From: Liolophura sinensis
Taxonomy: Eukaryota; Mollusca; Polyplacophora; Chitonida; Chitonidae
Assembly (NCBI RefSeq): GCF_032854445.1
Contig: NC_088300.1
Span: 64,826,984 to 64,890,983 of the forward strand
Reading direction: 5' to 3'
DNA length: 64,000 bases
Shown: positions 47,801-59,600 of the stretch, one piece after another
Layout: each line of letters begins with the position of its first letter
Position numbering within the stretch: the stretch's first letter is position 1
Made by a program: the position numbers and the translations under genes
The notes under the pieces: model-generated
Told to the model about the DNA's origin: nothing
Seen by the model: only the letters and a program-made list of their open reading frames with translations
Databases searched by the model: none

Positions 47801-50800
47801 TGTACAACTTTTGAACTTCCTAGAACAAAACATTTTAATTGTAGCTGTGTTTCATTTTGTGACTCAGTCTTAAAACGTTTAATAAATACGGGCCCAGAGT
47901 TACTTTCATATCATTACGGCAACCAGATTTCACAGGGGCAGCACTGAAAACCCTTGATATGGTCAGTGTCTGTTTCTCTGGGGGGATTCTTAAAAAAAAA
48001 AAAAAAAAAAAAAACTTTCAGTAATGGCCACATAAAAAACACATACCTTGCCATTTTGCTGTCAGCTAATTTTTCTTTCAGGATCAGGTTGTGTTCTCGT
48101 TCTGAAAATGATTTTGATGACACCATTTAGATTTGGCTTGTGTTTTAGTAGTGGAACAGAATCTTGTGAAACCATTGTATGCATCCATTAACTCTGTAAA
48201 TATACATCAATGTTGCAGCTCAGTGAGTACAAGAGTCAAACAGTTACTGTTCCAGCCTTTTTGTTAATTTTATAACATTTTCATTTTTCACATGAACATT
48301 AAAGTCCTAAAATAACCCGCTCTCAGTGAAAAAGAGACCAAGGACTGTCATCAGTGTGAACCTATCTACTGGTATTACTAACCCTCCAATTCTTTCTCTT
48401 TCAAATCCATCCGTTTTTGACGTGCCTGTACAGCCTTAAGTGCCTCTTCTAGCCGGGTTGACAGCGATGATGTAGAGTAACTCGACTCCATTTTGGCTTG
48501 CCTTGAAACCACATACGGATCACTTAGTAGTTCTTTCATATTAGGTCTTCTGAGAACCTAACAAATAAATTCAGATAAGATATGATTCCATTTGCAGGGA
48601 TACATATTTACAACTGTTACCTCTATTTTTTCTGTATAGTGCTTTAAACACCAATCAATAAGTAAAAAATATATCAAATCAAATGTCAAGCCATTCACAA
48701 TATATGAAGTTTAAAGTAAACAAATTGCTGGGAAACTGATCAATCCATTGAATAAGGTGAAATAACAATTAAATTAAGTCTACATGTATAAGCATTTAAT
48801 GGGCCATTTGCAACATACGAAGTAAACTTTTATTTATTTGATTGGTGTCTTACACCGTACTCAAGAATATTTCACTTATACTACAAGGCCAGCATTATGG
48901 TGTGCGGAAACCAGGCAGAACCAGTGGGAAATCCACAACCATCCAAAGGTTGCTAACCTTCCCACATGCAGGGCCAGAGAGAAACCCGGAATGAACTGGA
49001 CTTGAACTCACATCCACCCCATTGGTGAAAGGAAACTGGGTCATTGTGCCGTGCTGGCATGCTAACCACTTCGGCCACCTCGGCCTACTGAAGTAACTTT
49101 TAACACATGAAAGAAAAATACTAGCTGCAGGACACGTACCTCAACCTCAATCATACGACTGATCACTTGGTTCAGCTCTGCTGAATAACGAAGAGGTATC
49201 CTGAAGAACTCTCCTGATCTTATCTTCTTATTTAACTCCATCTGATTGGGTGCTGTGAACGGGGGGTGAAGGGCACACAACTCATACAGCATACATCCCA
49301 GTGACCAAACGTCGCTTTTCTCATTGTAAGACTGGTTATTCACCAGCTCCTGGGAACAAAAGCATGGCCAGGATTACTTAAAAGCAACAAATAACATAAC
49401 CTTAGTTAATTCAAAAGAGGGATGAAAACAGACGTAAACTCTGTTTATCAACTATAAATCTGTATACATATAACGCTATGTTAGTGAAACCTCAAACATG
49501 ATGTTGCACCTTCTGATGTTCTCAGCGTACAACGAACTGTGATATCACTGTTATGCAACATTACAAAAATAAGAAAAATTATGCTTTTTAAAACTTTATG
49601 TGGGATATATTATAGATGAATGCATACATTTTGTTTATTAAACTAAAATGGAAACTGCTGAATAACAGTATGTATTTGTATTCAGTCTGAAAACATAAAA
49701 TAAAAAAAAAGGTAATAACGATAATTAGGGTTGATATTGCATTTTGAATTATCAACACATAGTTCTTTATAAGTGTTGCAACATTATTCTAAATATCAGT
49801 CATATCAGAACAGTGTCTTCTTGTCAGTCAGTTTCAAAGCAGACTATCTCACTATCAAGCAGGTGCTATCTCACTGGAAGACCAGGCATGATATCCCCTA
49901 ATGTCACAATGGACTGATTGTCGGCCAATCAAACAACCAGTATGAGGCCAATCTTGCTAATGCACAATCAACAAAGGAGTTTCAAGGTGAATGATTTCAA
50001 ATTCTAAAGATAAATGTACATGAAAAACCTGAAGCAGGATAGAATCCGAGGTTTTGCAGGGAAGGTATTCAATTAAAAAAAATTCCAAACAAATTGTAAT
50101 TATTAGAGTGAAATTATCCAGAAATATGAACTGCAGACATAAGGATTTGTTTATGCTGTTTTTATGTAAAAATATTGAGAGCAATTAAACGAACCCGTTA
50201 CCTGATGTATCCTTGCGACTGAACATTTTCCATGTGTATCTATTTGCACACTATTGTAATACTTACAGGAGACATATAGTAAGGTGTTCCCACAAAGGTC
50301 TTGGCAAAGCTAGTTTCATGATGTAAGACTCTTGCAAGGCCAAAATCTCCCAGTTTGACATTGTTGTTGGAATCAAGAAATATATTAGCAGGTTTCAGGT
50401 CTCTGTGTAGCACTGCTCGTCCATCTTTGCGGCGATGACATTCATGAAGTGCTTGTGTTGTCTGTATTAAGATTTTCCACACAAAAGCTTCATCTACATG
50501 TGTCCTGATATACACAAAAAATACCTGCATAAGCATACATAAGTCGTCTACAAGAAAAAACTTATAACAGACATAAACAGCTTAACGCCACTAAATTATA
50601 AATATAATTCTAATAAGAGCACTAATTTATCATAATTTAGCAAACTTTGATTACCCTGAATAAAGTCACAGTTGAGTTTGTACTACATAGAGAGGTCAAA
50701 ACTTTAAATGGAGCTACAATGATTGGCTGGGAAATAGTTACTAATATGACTTATATGATCAGATTTCCCCCAAGTTTCTTTCCATATTGTCAACAACAAT

Positions 50801-53016
50801 ATTGATTATTTTGAATCTTAACTGAAAAGGTTAGCAGAAGACAGTACATGTATTTGAAAAGTCATGTTTTTTTAGGAAAGAGAGAAGCTTGTGTACCTAT
50901 TTAATAAATAACACAATATTTATAATCAAAAAGAGGGGCATGCCGCCAGTCCCTGGGGGGAGAATTAGTCAATATCCTTTTTACCCATCTCTGCGACATC
51001 GACTTATAATGGTGGCCAGATCTCCACCCTCACAGTATTCCATAACAATGTAAATGGTCGTCTTGCTTCTGTCGATAATCCTGTCATAGTATCGCACAAT
51101 GTTGGGGTGTTTCAGTTCGCGTAGCAGATTGACTTCAGACACCAACATCTGCTTTTCTGTGTCAGACATAGAACCATAATCCATCTCCTTCCAGACAAAC
51201 ACCTTGTGGCAGAAAAGTACATCATATTTATATAAAGAGTTAACACAATGTCTAAACCAATCAACATGTTACAATTATCTGAAATTATTCACTAATGCAG
51301 GTTTAAAAACATATTTGCTAGAGTATCAGCTATCGTTAGCAATATTATAACATCATTTAATAATCACAGCCTTACTTTTCCATCTTTCTTTCGGCGGATC
51401 TTCTTACATGTGCCATAAGAACCAGTTCCTACTGTGTTCAAAACTTCATAATCCTCTAAGATAGTCTGCATCCTGGGCCTGGAGATAAAACCAAATGTTA
51501 CATACCCCTCTACCTTTTCAACCACCTCTGCCACCAATATTTTAAAACATTCTGAGAGAACTGGGGGATGTAGAGAAAAACTTTGCAGTTTTATGAAGCT
51601 TGGGTCCTTAATGACACAAACAAATAATTTTATTATCATTGTCATAATAGCCGTATGCATAAATTCCACTGAAAAAAATGTCTGTTGCTGAAAAGGTTGA
51701 ACAGTATATCTGATAAGATGCATGATTTCTGTGCAAGATTTACAAACATGGATGTTCATGGAAAAATTTACACTGACATACACAGTCAAGAATAATGGGC
51801 ATTCCATTTGATGGGAGCCTTGTAAATGAGCTGCACAAAAGGGACCATTTTTTTCTTTTTGACCTTGCACTGCTTGTGTACTAACTACATGTAGGTGCTT
51901 TATTAGCACACACACACACACACAGACACACTGATAACTATGACATAATAAAGAAAAGAAGTTCATAGCTAAGGACCACTTTCTAACAGGTGGGAAGAAG
52001 TTCATGAGTCCCTTCATCACATTCAGGATTCTTGTAAAAGTTGGTTTAATATCAACAGAAATGAGCCTGAGTGTTGGTAATTCCTGAAATCAGTATTTCT
52101 AATCCTGGCCATAGAAGACATGTCATGTGCACACACTGATATACTTACATTCCATAAATGAAGGTATTATTATTATTTATACAAGTATAATCCACTGTAC
52201 ATAAAATCCTAAAAGAAAAATGACAAAATATTTAATATTTTTGTTATCTTTTCTTGTACTGCTTTGGTACCTGTTACCATATTTTGAGGGTGGTATTCAT
52301 TAGACCCACACAATTTAGCTGGTTGGGGTAACAGGTTGCAGGAAGGCATGTCACTTTAAACTGGATCTCTACTTGATCAATGTTCTCAGAAGCCACAAAC
52401 TGATTATAGAAAATAAATCAGCGCTCTTTGGGTCTTGCTTTTTGTTCTTGCAATGCATCAGATGAATTTTTATTTGGAATGTGTTGGTAGTCAAACAAAC
52501 ACAAATGAAAAGTTGCAAATGTCATCCAAACAAATGCAGTGTAAAGTCACAAGTCTCCTGCTATGTGTTACCCCCATTTCCAATATCCCATGGGTCTTGT
52601 GAGACTCTTGAGGAAATCGAATACCACTAGTCTTCTTGTCACCCAGGTTTCATAAACAATGGGTCAGAATGAAAGCTGGGGAATCTACAAATTTCCTGTC
52701 GAAAGAAGAGTCAGGTCCGGCTACGCCCAAAATAAATTTATCACGGAAACTATATGTGCTGCCATGGCACTAAAACCATTTCTAACTATAACTTTCTTAA
52801 ATTCTTTAAGTTTACTGCACGCGATTACTGATAAAAAGTGATAGGAATTCAGTCCGGCAATATAAAATGAATTGTTTCAACTTACGTCCTAACGCTAGCT
52901 GAATCTGCACAGCTTGATAACTGATCGTCATTGGAGTCTTTGGCCTTTTTTGAAAATCCAGGACCAGTATCCAACTCAGGGATACCATTCCAGCAATCAC
53001 TCACACCCTTACTCAT
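41898..53016 (-). CDS. NEK2: NEK2 mitotic serine/threonine kinase
   Basis: Nine exons in transcript order: 53016-52886, 51478-51376, 51202-50985, 50504-50267, 49349-49140, 48557-48383, 48101-48047, 47363-47248, 42268-41898. They total 1617 nt with all phases matching (538 aa). The kinase domain spans about 54-318, with a glycine loop G-T-G-S-Y-G at 61-66, ATP-binding Lys83, H-R-D-L-K-P-A-N with Asp186, and D-F-G at 204-206. Long blocks match NEK2 exactly, such as EKQMLVSEVNLLRELKHPNI. A charged, coiled-coil-like stretch follows, then a PP1-docking K-H-V-T-F (439-443), a KEN degron (449-451) and the family C-terminus (L-K-D-R-L-Y-T-A-K-L-R-A). NEK2 acts at centrosomes in centrosome separation at G2/M. 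Unusual: 46 residues precede the usual start (Met47), from a separate in-frame exon. It shares a promoter region with ZFYVE26. Confidence 0.93.
42486..42612. mobile_element. Palindromic MITE
   Basis: It starts gggcccagttgcacaaagct and ends agcttcgtgaatcagggccca, with an internal palindromic core around gtaatacttacagtactgg. It has the look of the short palindromic MITEs common in marine invertebrates. It lies in the last NEK2 intron. Confidence 0.65.
42766..42915 (+). repeat. 39-42-bp tandem repeat, 3 copies
   Basis: The unit gatgtgatattcaacagtgcagcaaaaccagtcaatgtt starts near 42766, 42805 and 42847 and tails off into a partial fourth copy. Confidence 0.9.
44574..45060. mobile_element. Foldback element, ~55-bp inverted ends
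   Basis: The left end gtaaaaggaagctaaaatatgaagtacggttcatcatacagacaactt recurs inverted at the right end (gttgtctgtatgatgaacctgacttcatattttagctttc). Part of the interior is related, inverted, to 37330-37530 (ccaacattcagtgt, gagccatgctgacc). No ORF. Confidence 0.75.
45100..45620 (+). repeat. 104-bp tandem array, ~5 copies
   Basis: Starts of gaacagaccc at 45211, 45315, 45419 and 45523 give an exact period of 104 bp; a diverged first copy precedes at about 45106. The central copies are almost identical, pointing to recent expansion. Confidence 0.95.
46276..46690 (+). repeat. 125-bp tandem array, ~3.3 copies
   Basis: gcaactagacatgacccatg occurs at 46321, 46446 and 46571, a period of 125 bp. The copies are nearly identical. 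Confidence 0.93.
46688..46790 (+). repeat. 21-bp tandem array, ~5 copies
   Basis: The unit actaatacaggccccacactg directly follows the 125-bp array. Unit length matches the array in the macro-TIR intron but the sequence is unrelated. Confidence 0.93.
48828..49086 (-). mobile_element. SINE, full length, minus strand
   Basis: The copy runs from the inverted tail (tttatttatttgattggtgtcttacaccgtactcaag) to the inverted head (tgccgtgctggcatgctaaccacttcggccacctcggcc). It sits in the NEK2 intron just past the exon ending at 49140, in the sense direction. Confidence 0.88.
51905..51932 (+). repeat. CA microsatellite
   Basis: (CA)n of about 9-10 units followed by cagacacac, in the NEK2 first intron. 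A piece at 51580-51705 upstream is shared with 17875-18000 (gttttatgaagctt, gcataaattccactgaaaaaa). Confidence 0.9.
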
Positions 53017-53616
53017 TGTTATATGCTTAATTAAGTTCCAAAGCCAGTAATGTATATGTAAACGATTGTTTACAGTGACATCTCACGCTGTGCTTTGCAA
53101 TCAGAGCGTCAAGAGACCAACACCATTTTCTTGTTTGGTTACACAGTAAGGTATTGTTGTTGTTGTTCGCATCTGCAAGTCCAAACAAGACTTTTTTTCT
53201 GAAATATTATTGGTCATTTTAAAAATAGATAATCCATCTCGGACAAAATATTCCGGTTGGCTAATATAAATCGGCAGCATTAATCACAAAGACTGGAAAT
53301 TGGATAATTTAATGTTGAATTGCTTACCCTGTATCTTCTATATTTGATGACGAAACGAACGTTGTTTACGGACGTATCTGTTTGTTCGAACATCGCGGTT
53401 TATAATTTTCTAAGTATTGATTGGTTAGGATGCTCCCGCCACATCAATTTCTATTGGTTGACTTGCGGAGGTCAAGGGTTAAACTACAGCTCATGTGACA
53501 GACAAAATGGTGACCTTCTGTTTAGAAAGTTAGGAAATGTACGTGTAAATCGCTATGTATGGTATTTTAAACATTTTCTGAGTTAACATGCATGCCGATA
53601 ACAACGGGCTGCAACT
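53017..53616. promoter_or_regulatory. Divergent NEK2/ZFYVE26 promoter with CHR-like and paired CCAAT elements
   Basis: The two start codons point away from each other across 600 bp. On the plus strand, ATTGG (inverted CCAAT) occurs at 53420-53424 and 53453-53457, exactly 33 bp apart, and again at 53209-53213. TTCGAA, a CHR variant, is at 53385-53390, about 30 bp on the NEK2 side of the nearer CCAAT box. TCCCGCC, an E2F-type core, is near 53434-53440. Two NF-Y boxes 31-33 bp apart followed by a CHR is the known layout of G2/M genes, which fits NEK2. No TATA box is obvious. Confidence 0.55.
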
Positions 53617-56600
53617 ATGGAATGTAATCCAGAAGACGAGACACCATCAAAGTATCCGTTGGGAAGAGAAAAGAAGGAATCTGCGAAACTTCTCTTTCAA
53701 TATTTTTGCGACAACTTGTCCAGTGGCCGGTGGGAGGTAGCGGCGTCTTGCGTCGAGCAACTTTCACTATCAGCTGAGTACCGAAAGAAGACCAAAGACG
53801 TCCTGAAAGATGTAATTGAGGATCCTTATGGCAAAAGGTCTTTCCTGCTTTTTGAACATTCTACTCAATTTCATAATTATAACGAAGAATCGGGCTGTTT
53901 ATCGACAACTCCATTCAGAGCAGATTCTAGAGGCAAAAATTGACCCTTTATCTGTCATCAAGTAATCATTTAATTAAGTCATTTATTTAAATCAAGTCTT
54001 GAAAATACCAGTTCATGCAGTTGAACACAACAGAAATAAATTTGCTGGTATCGTTTTGAATGATGTAGTGTGTATGTACAATAATCATGATGTTTCTCTG
54101 ATGGATGACACATCGCAGTCCCATCCATTTGACGTCACTAAGAAAAGTATCAAAACAAAGACAAAACTTCGGCATCTGATTAATATTTTCAGATAGTTTA
54201 AGTAATTTCCAGTAATCACAGTTGTTTAATTTGGGTGTGAAAGTCCACTTTTCTTCCATGTAGAAGCCCTACATTATGCATGGTCTTCCAGTCTTGATTT
54301 ATGTAAATACCACATGATCATTTCAAATAGGTGAACCTCTGACCCTATATTTGACAATAGCCCAGCTGAATGCTTATCAAAACTATTAGCTGTGTCAAAG
54401 TCTGATAATCTCTGATTATTAAACAAATCTATCTTTATGGCCAGAAAGAATGTACACTAATGATCTGACAAGAAACCACAAAGCCTAAATAAGTCATCAG
54501 GTGTTGTGTTCGCCCATTGGTGCTTTGAGACTAGCATATTTAGAGCACAGTGGTAGAGTTACCTGTTCTTAAGTGAAGCGATGTATGATATACATGATGA
54601 TGTGTGTTTGACATAAGCGTAACTACCCACCGTATAGGGCCCTATAGCTGTATAATGTGTTGCCTATCCTGTTCAAATTGCTTCTTTTTAAAGATTCAAA
54701 AATTTTTAAAAAGAAGTGAGAAAAAATGTCTCAACAGACTTACCCTAAATATATTGCAAGGAGGGCCTTAGTTGTCAGCTACCAGGTTTTAGGACAGTGG
54801 ATTTCTCTGAGCTTTTCCTGATTTGTTCAATTATTAAACCAGACCAATTTGGTATAATTTAAGTATTTTTTTTAGTAAGATGTTAAACCCCAGTCAAATA
54901 AAATTATCAATTGTGAATAAATTCTCTTTTGTTCATACACATGTTTGAATCTGGCCTCTCTTTGTGTAAGCTATGGCTGTATGTTCAAGCAAGAATTTCA
55001 AGGAAAAGGGACTATCCATTTAATACTGACCTCATCATTGCTTTTCAGTGAAGGGGGAGATAACCTATTGTCACCCCATCATCTGTCCTGGCTCTGTTTG
55101 ACTGAATATAAAAATCTGTTGACAGCCAGTGGAGAGGTTAGTACATGCATGTAAACAGAATTATGGGAAAACAGTATGCACATGTATGTTTGTAGTACCA
55201 GTATATGATCTAGTCTAGTAATTTTGCTTCAGTATATTATGATAAAGCAAACTTAATCAAATGAGTCATTGAGTTCCATTTCATGTACACAAAGTTTATT
55301 TCTGGCTTCAGGTTTCACAAATGAAATCTAGTAAATTTACTAAAAAGTGAAATTATTTTCTATTGAGTCAGGTTCACATGATTTACATGTACATTCATTT
55401 GTTTTATAATAAGTACAAGCTCTCTATAAAATGAAATTTTAAGCAATCCACTGTACCAAATGGCTGAATTTCGTACTTTGCCAGTTGCTTTAAATCTAAA
55501 GGTTGGAACCCAAACTATCACAGATATTGGTTAAGCAGGGTAAACATGCTTGCATTTTGTCTTTTAATTGCAGGAACAGACAAGGTGTTGATTCAGTTAA
55601 TCCTTGCTGCAAACAAAATTTCTGAGATTCCTCTTACCCTAATTCTTCTAATTTTTGAGACACCTGGTCTGCTCTTTTTATCCAAAATATGTGTAACTGT
55701 AGCAGGAATACTTAGTTTCTCTTTTTCACATGGTTAGTACATTTAATGTCCAACATATTCATATCTTTACTTTCCCCCCAAAAAAAAAAAAACGAGAGAG
55801 AAATGTAGTTCATGTTTTCAGCACTACTTATATGTATCCGAAAAATTAGAACAAATAGGGTAGTCTAGATTCCTCTGTAGGTGTTCTCAGAGTCTAAATA
55901 CTGTAATTCTTAGGCATTACTTAGACATATTCTGAAGGCATTATTCAGTGTTACTTGCCTTCCTCCAATTTTGCATACACATTGAACATAGCGTACTGGT
56001 GAAAATCTTGTGCATGATTTGCGGAAAGTTTGTCACTGACTTACCTGAGGCTGGTGGTTTACTCTTGGCACTTCATTTCTCCCACCATGCAGCTTGTCAT
56101 AAAAGTATTAAACGTCAATAAATCACTATGTATAAATCAAACACTATTCTTTACAATATTATCTAACTGCATGTAGCTGCAAATTTGTCTTTGTTATTTT
56201 TGTGTCTTTCTTTTTCTCACTGCAGGCTGATGATCTACAGTCTTTAACTAAAGATGTGGAATTCAGGCTGCTGTTGACAGAGTTTACACAGAATCCCTCA
56301 TCTACTATCATTAAGGTACCATCACCATAGTTACTCCATTATCTCATGATCTGTCAATTGTTTGCTTAGCTCAATGAGGAAAACACAATATTAAAAGAAA
56401 AGGCATCACTGGACCAAATGTTTATATAATAAAGTATCCCATATAAAGGTTAAAATGTTTGCCTTTTTGACATCTTCATTTAATCAAGCTAGCAATGTCT
56501 GAATGAATAAATGAATGAATGATTATGGCTTAACGCCACTTTGCAGTATTGCAGCTATATTGTGGCGAGAACAAGGTGAAAAGACAAGGCGGCTGAAGTT

Positions 56601-59600
56601 TTCGAAGCAATGTCTCACATCATCTACCTTGATTTACTGAGCCATATTAACTTTTCAAAGCCCGGAATTTTCCTTCATAAATATGCATAATCCAGGATCC
56701 AGTAAGATAAGTTATTGATACTGTAGTGAGAAGTATGTGGTATGTGAAATAAATTCATTTCACACTAGATGTAGAAGTGCTAGCAGAAAGAATAACCCTC
56801 TGCGCATTGACATGTTAACAGTTATTGGGAGGACAGTCATTTTGTGGCAGAATAGGCTTGATGACTAAGATTTGTTGTGAAACAACAATAACTAGGCTTC
56901 ATCGATTGGCGTTTCAGCCTCTTTATTTCATTATCACCCAGCATTACCTGGTAACACAGTGACTTTCCTCTTCCTGTTTGTTATTGCTGATGTATAACGT
57001 TAAGTCAAGGAATAAATCGGATCCCAACGCACATACATTTGCTTCAAAAAAATGGAAATACAGATTTTTACTGGATTATCCTTGATTGGCTGAAATTGCC
57101 TTGGCGGAAGTACGAGGGTTGCAATGCCATTGGTTGTTGAAAGGGTAGGTTTCTTAACACTTTAATATGAAGCTTATAGCGTAGAATCAACGTTTACTGA
57201 CAAGAAGATGGCCTTTATAGCCCATCTTATGAAATAAGGAGAGTTATTGTGAAAGAGGGATCAGATACTGTTGGTGGAGGTGTGGGTGTCCAGTTTGGTT
57301 AAAGTTTTTGCCCAATCATACGGTTGTAGTGACCACCCATAGTACCCAGATAGCCAACCATCGGTAGCAATTTGCATATCAAAGCTCCAGGAAGCCTTTT
57401 ACCTCATAGCTCAACATTTTACTCAGCTATATAACTCAGCTTTACACAGGGTTGCAATTGCCTTCTATAGTACATGGATTGCCAAATGCAGTTCAAAGTT
57501 TGCATATCAAAGACCTTTGTGGTAAAGTTTTGCACTACTTCACACACAGTTTTTTACTACCAGAATCATGTTCAACTCCATAACATATGAAGTCACAGCT
57601 CTGCAATCCTTACGCATGTCATAAACAGTCATAGTTGTCACACATATAGTATAATAATTTTGGTCTTTCACATTGATTTAATGACAAGATCTTAGCACTG
57701 TATAATTAGAGGATAATATCTGTGTATGACAGTGTCATCATTCTACTTTTTATTTGGGTTTTGAGGTCAATATTTGAATGTATCACATAGCTTGAACATT
57801 ATGCAGTTTTACAAATTGCTCAATCAGGCAAACTACCTTTATTCTGAATGCCTCGTTCTTTTATGCGATGTAACATAACAGAGATATCAAAGTGAGCTCA
57901 AACATGCACTGTGATAAAATCAAAAGCGCCACTATGTTATCAGCTTTATTTCTGTAACCCAAGAAGACACCTGTTCTGCTAATGTCCCCCGAAACGTATT
58001 TTGCCTGCTTTGTCTGCTTCAACATACATGTAGTGTTCCCTGTTTGTCTAACTTGGCGTATCCCATGCTTTCTTAAGAATTCCTCATTAAAAATTAACTT
58101 ACAGCTTTAACCAAGCACACCAGAACGAAATAGTTGTGGCCATGTATGCCTTTTCTTTGCCTCTTGATGGCTTATCACCTACCACTATATCGATCAGGAA
58201 GCGTATTGAGGACTTGGCAAGGAAAAGTATTTCCATCAATTTGGAATTTGTAACTTGTCTTTAGTCCAATGTTGCGTTTTGATGATTTCATACCATATAC
58301 AAAACTCTCTTGATACTGATATTTAAACTGATGGTTTCCTCTAAAAATAAGTAATTTTCCAAAATATTGTAGTGTTAAACACCAACAAAATTAGTAAATT
58401 CAAGTATCATTCAAGTATAAAATAACATATAGTTTTAATTATGAATTTGTACTTTTGTCACATTATCTGTATTGAGTTGCTGTTATCTCTTTTCAGGAAA
58501 TATACCAGTATCACAGACACATTTCTGGTTTAAAATCCACCTCATCTAGTCCTTCACTAAGGGATAGCCATAAATACCTGTCACCATCAGCTCTTACATT
58601 TCTCAAATCTAGCCTAGAGACAGAACCTGCCATTGGTCATGCTGTCATCACTGCTATCAAGGTCAAAGGCCAGGCAAACTACAGAGTTCAGAATGAGGCC
58701 TTGGAGAAACTGTACATCGACAATGTGCTTTACTGCCTGGAGAGGCTGTCTGAACTACAAAGTGAAAGTGAAAATGAAAGGGATAACGTAAAAGAAAAAC
58801 TGTACACCATACTATCACTGTATGATCCCGAACCCAGTCTTAATCAGAAACATTTAACATCGTTGTTGGGCATGTTGATAAAATCATGTGATGAGAATGG
58901 AGAAAGTCTGGACAGATATCGTCTATACTCCTGCCTGCTCAGCAGGAAGGATAATTACCTGATTAATCAGTTCTTAATAATGGACAACGAGCTGCAAAAA
59001 GAAAAAATGAATACAAAAAGTGACAACACTCTCCAGCCACTGGAGGATTGTCAGCAAATGCAGGCTGACCTGTTATCTATGTGCATGTATGCGAACAGAG
59101 ACAAAGCATGGAGACAGTTCCTCATCACCGTACTGCAGCAGCGCCATCACTTTCTTGACCAGATTGTGGTAAGTGAAAGAGAATTTATACATTAGCCTGT
59201 CATTTTTCACAAATCAGCGTGATCCCAACAGTATTTGAGTGAGGAAGTCATGTGTAACTCATCATCAGTTTAATCATTATAGTTTTGCTTGAACAGAGTG
59301 GGGTGAAAGACTTTAATTATGGCTGACCTAAGCTTCTTGCACTGGTCTGATATTTCTTCTCTCGAGATACTGTGCAATTCTTCATGCTTCTTTTCTTGCC
59401 CCAAAAAACAACGCATAAGTTGTACACGTAGACAGCTGGAAAAAGTTGTGTTTGATTGACAGCAAGTAGGGAGGTTGTGTGATCTCCAGAGTGTGAAAGA
59501 GTGTTGTTTGTTATCGTTAAAATACAGTACAACTTGACAAAACCAGAATAGTGGAGAAAATTGTTCAGCTGGCCCAAACAGCATTGCGTAATCACCATAG

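Noticed and set aside
48383-48557. Apparent frame break in NEK2 between exons 49349-49140 and the next, suggesting a microexon or assembly indel
   Set aside because: Using the acceptor tttgttag| before 48557 instead of ctcag| eight bases later restores phase and gives V-L-R-R-P-N-M in exact length agreement with NEK2.
51900-51932. Possible expansion-prone coding repeat in NEK2
   Set aside because: The CA tract is intronic, between exons 52886 and 51478.
51364-52020. 218-aa minus-strand ORF over the NEK2 region
   Set aside because: Only its last 34 codons (51376-51478) are exon; the rest is intron, including a CA microsatellite.
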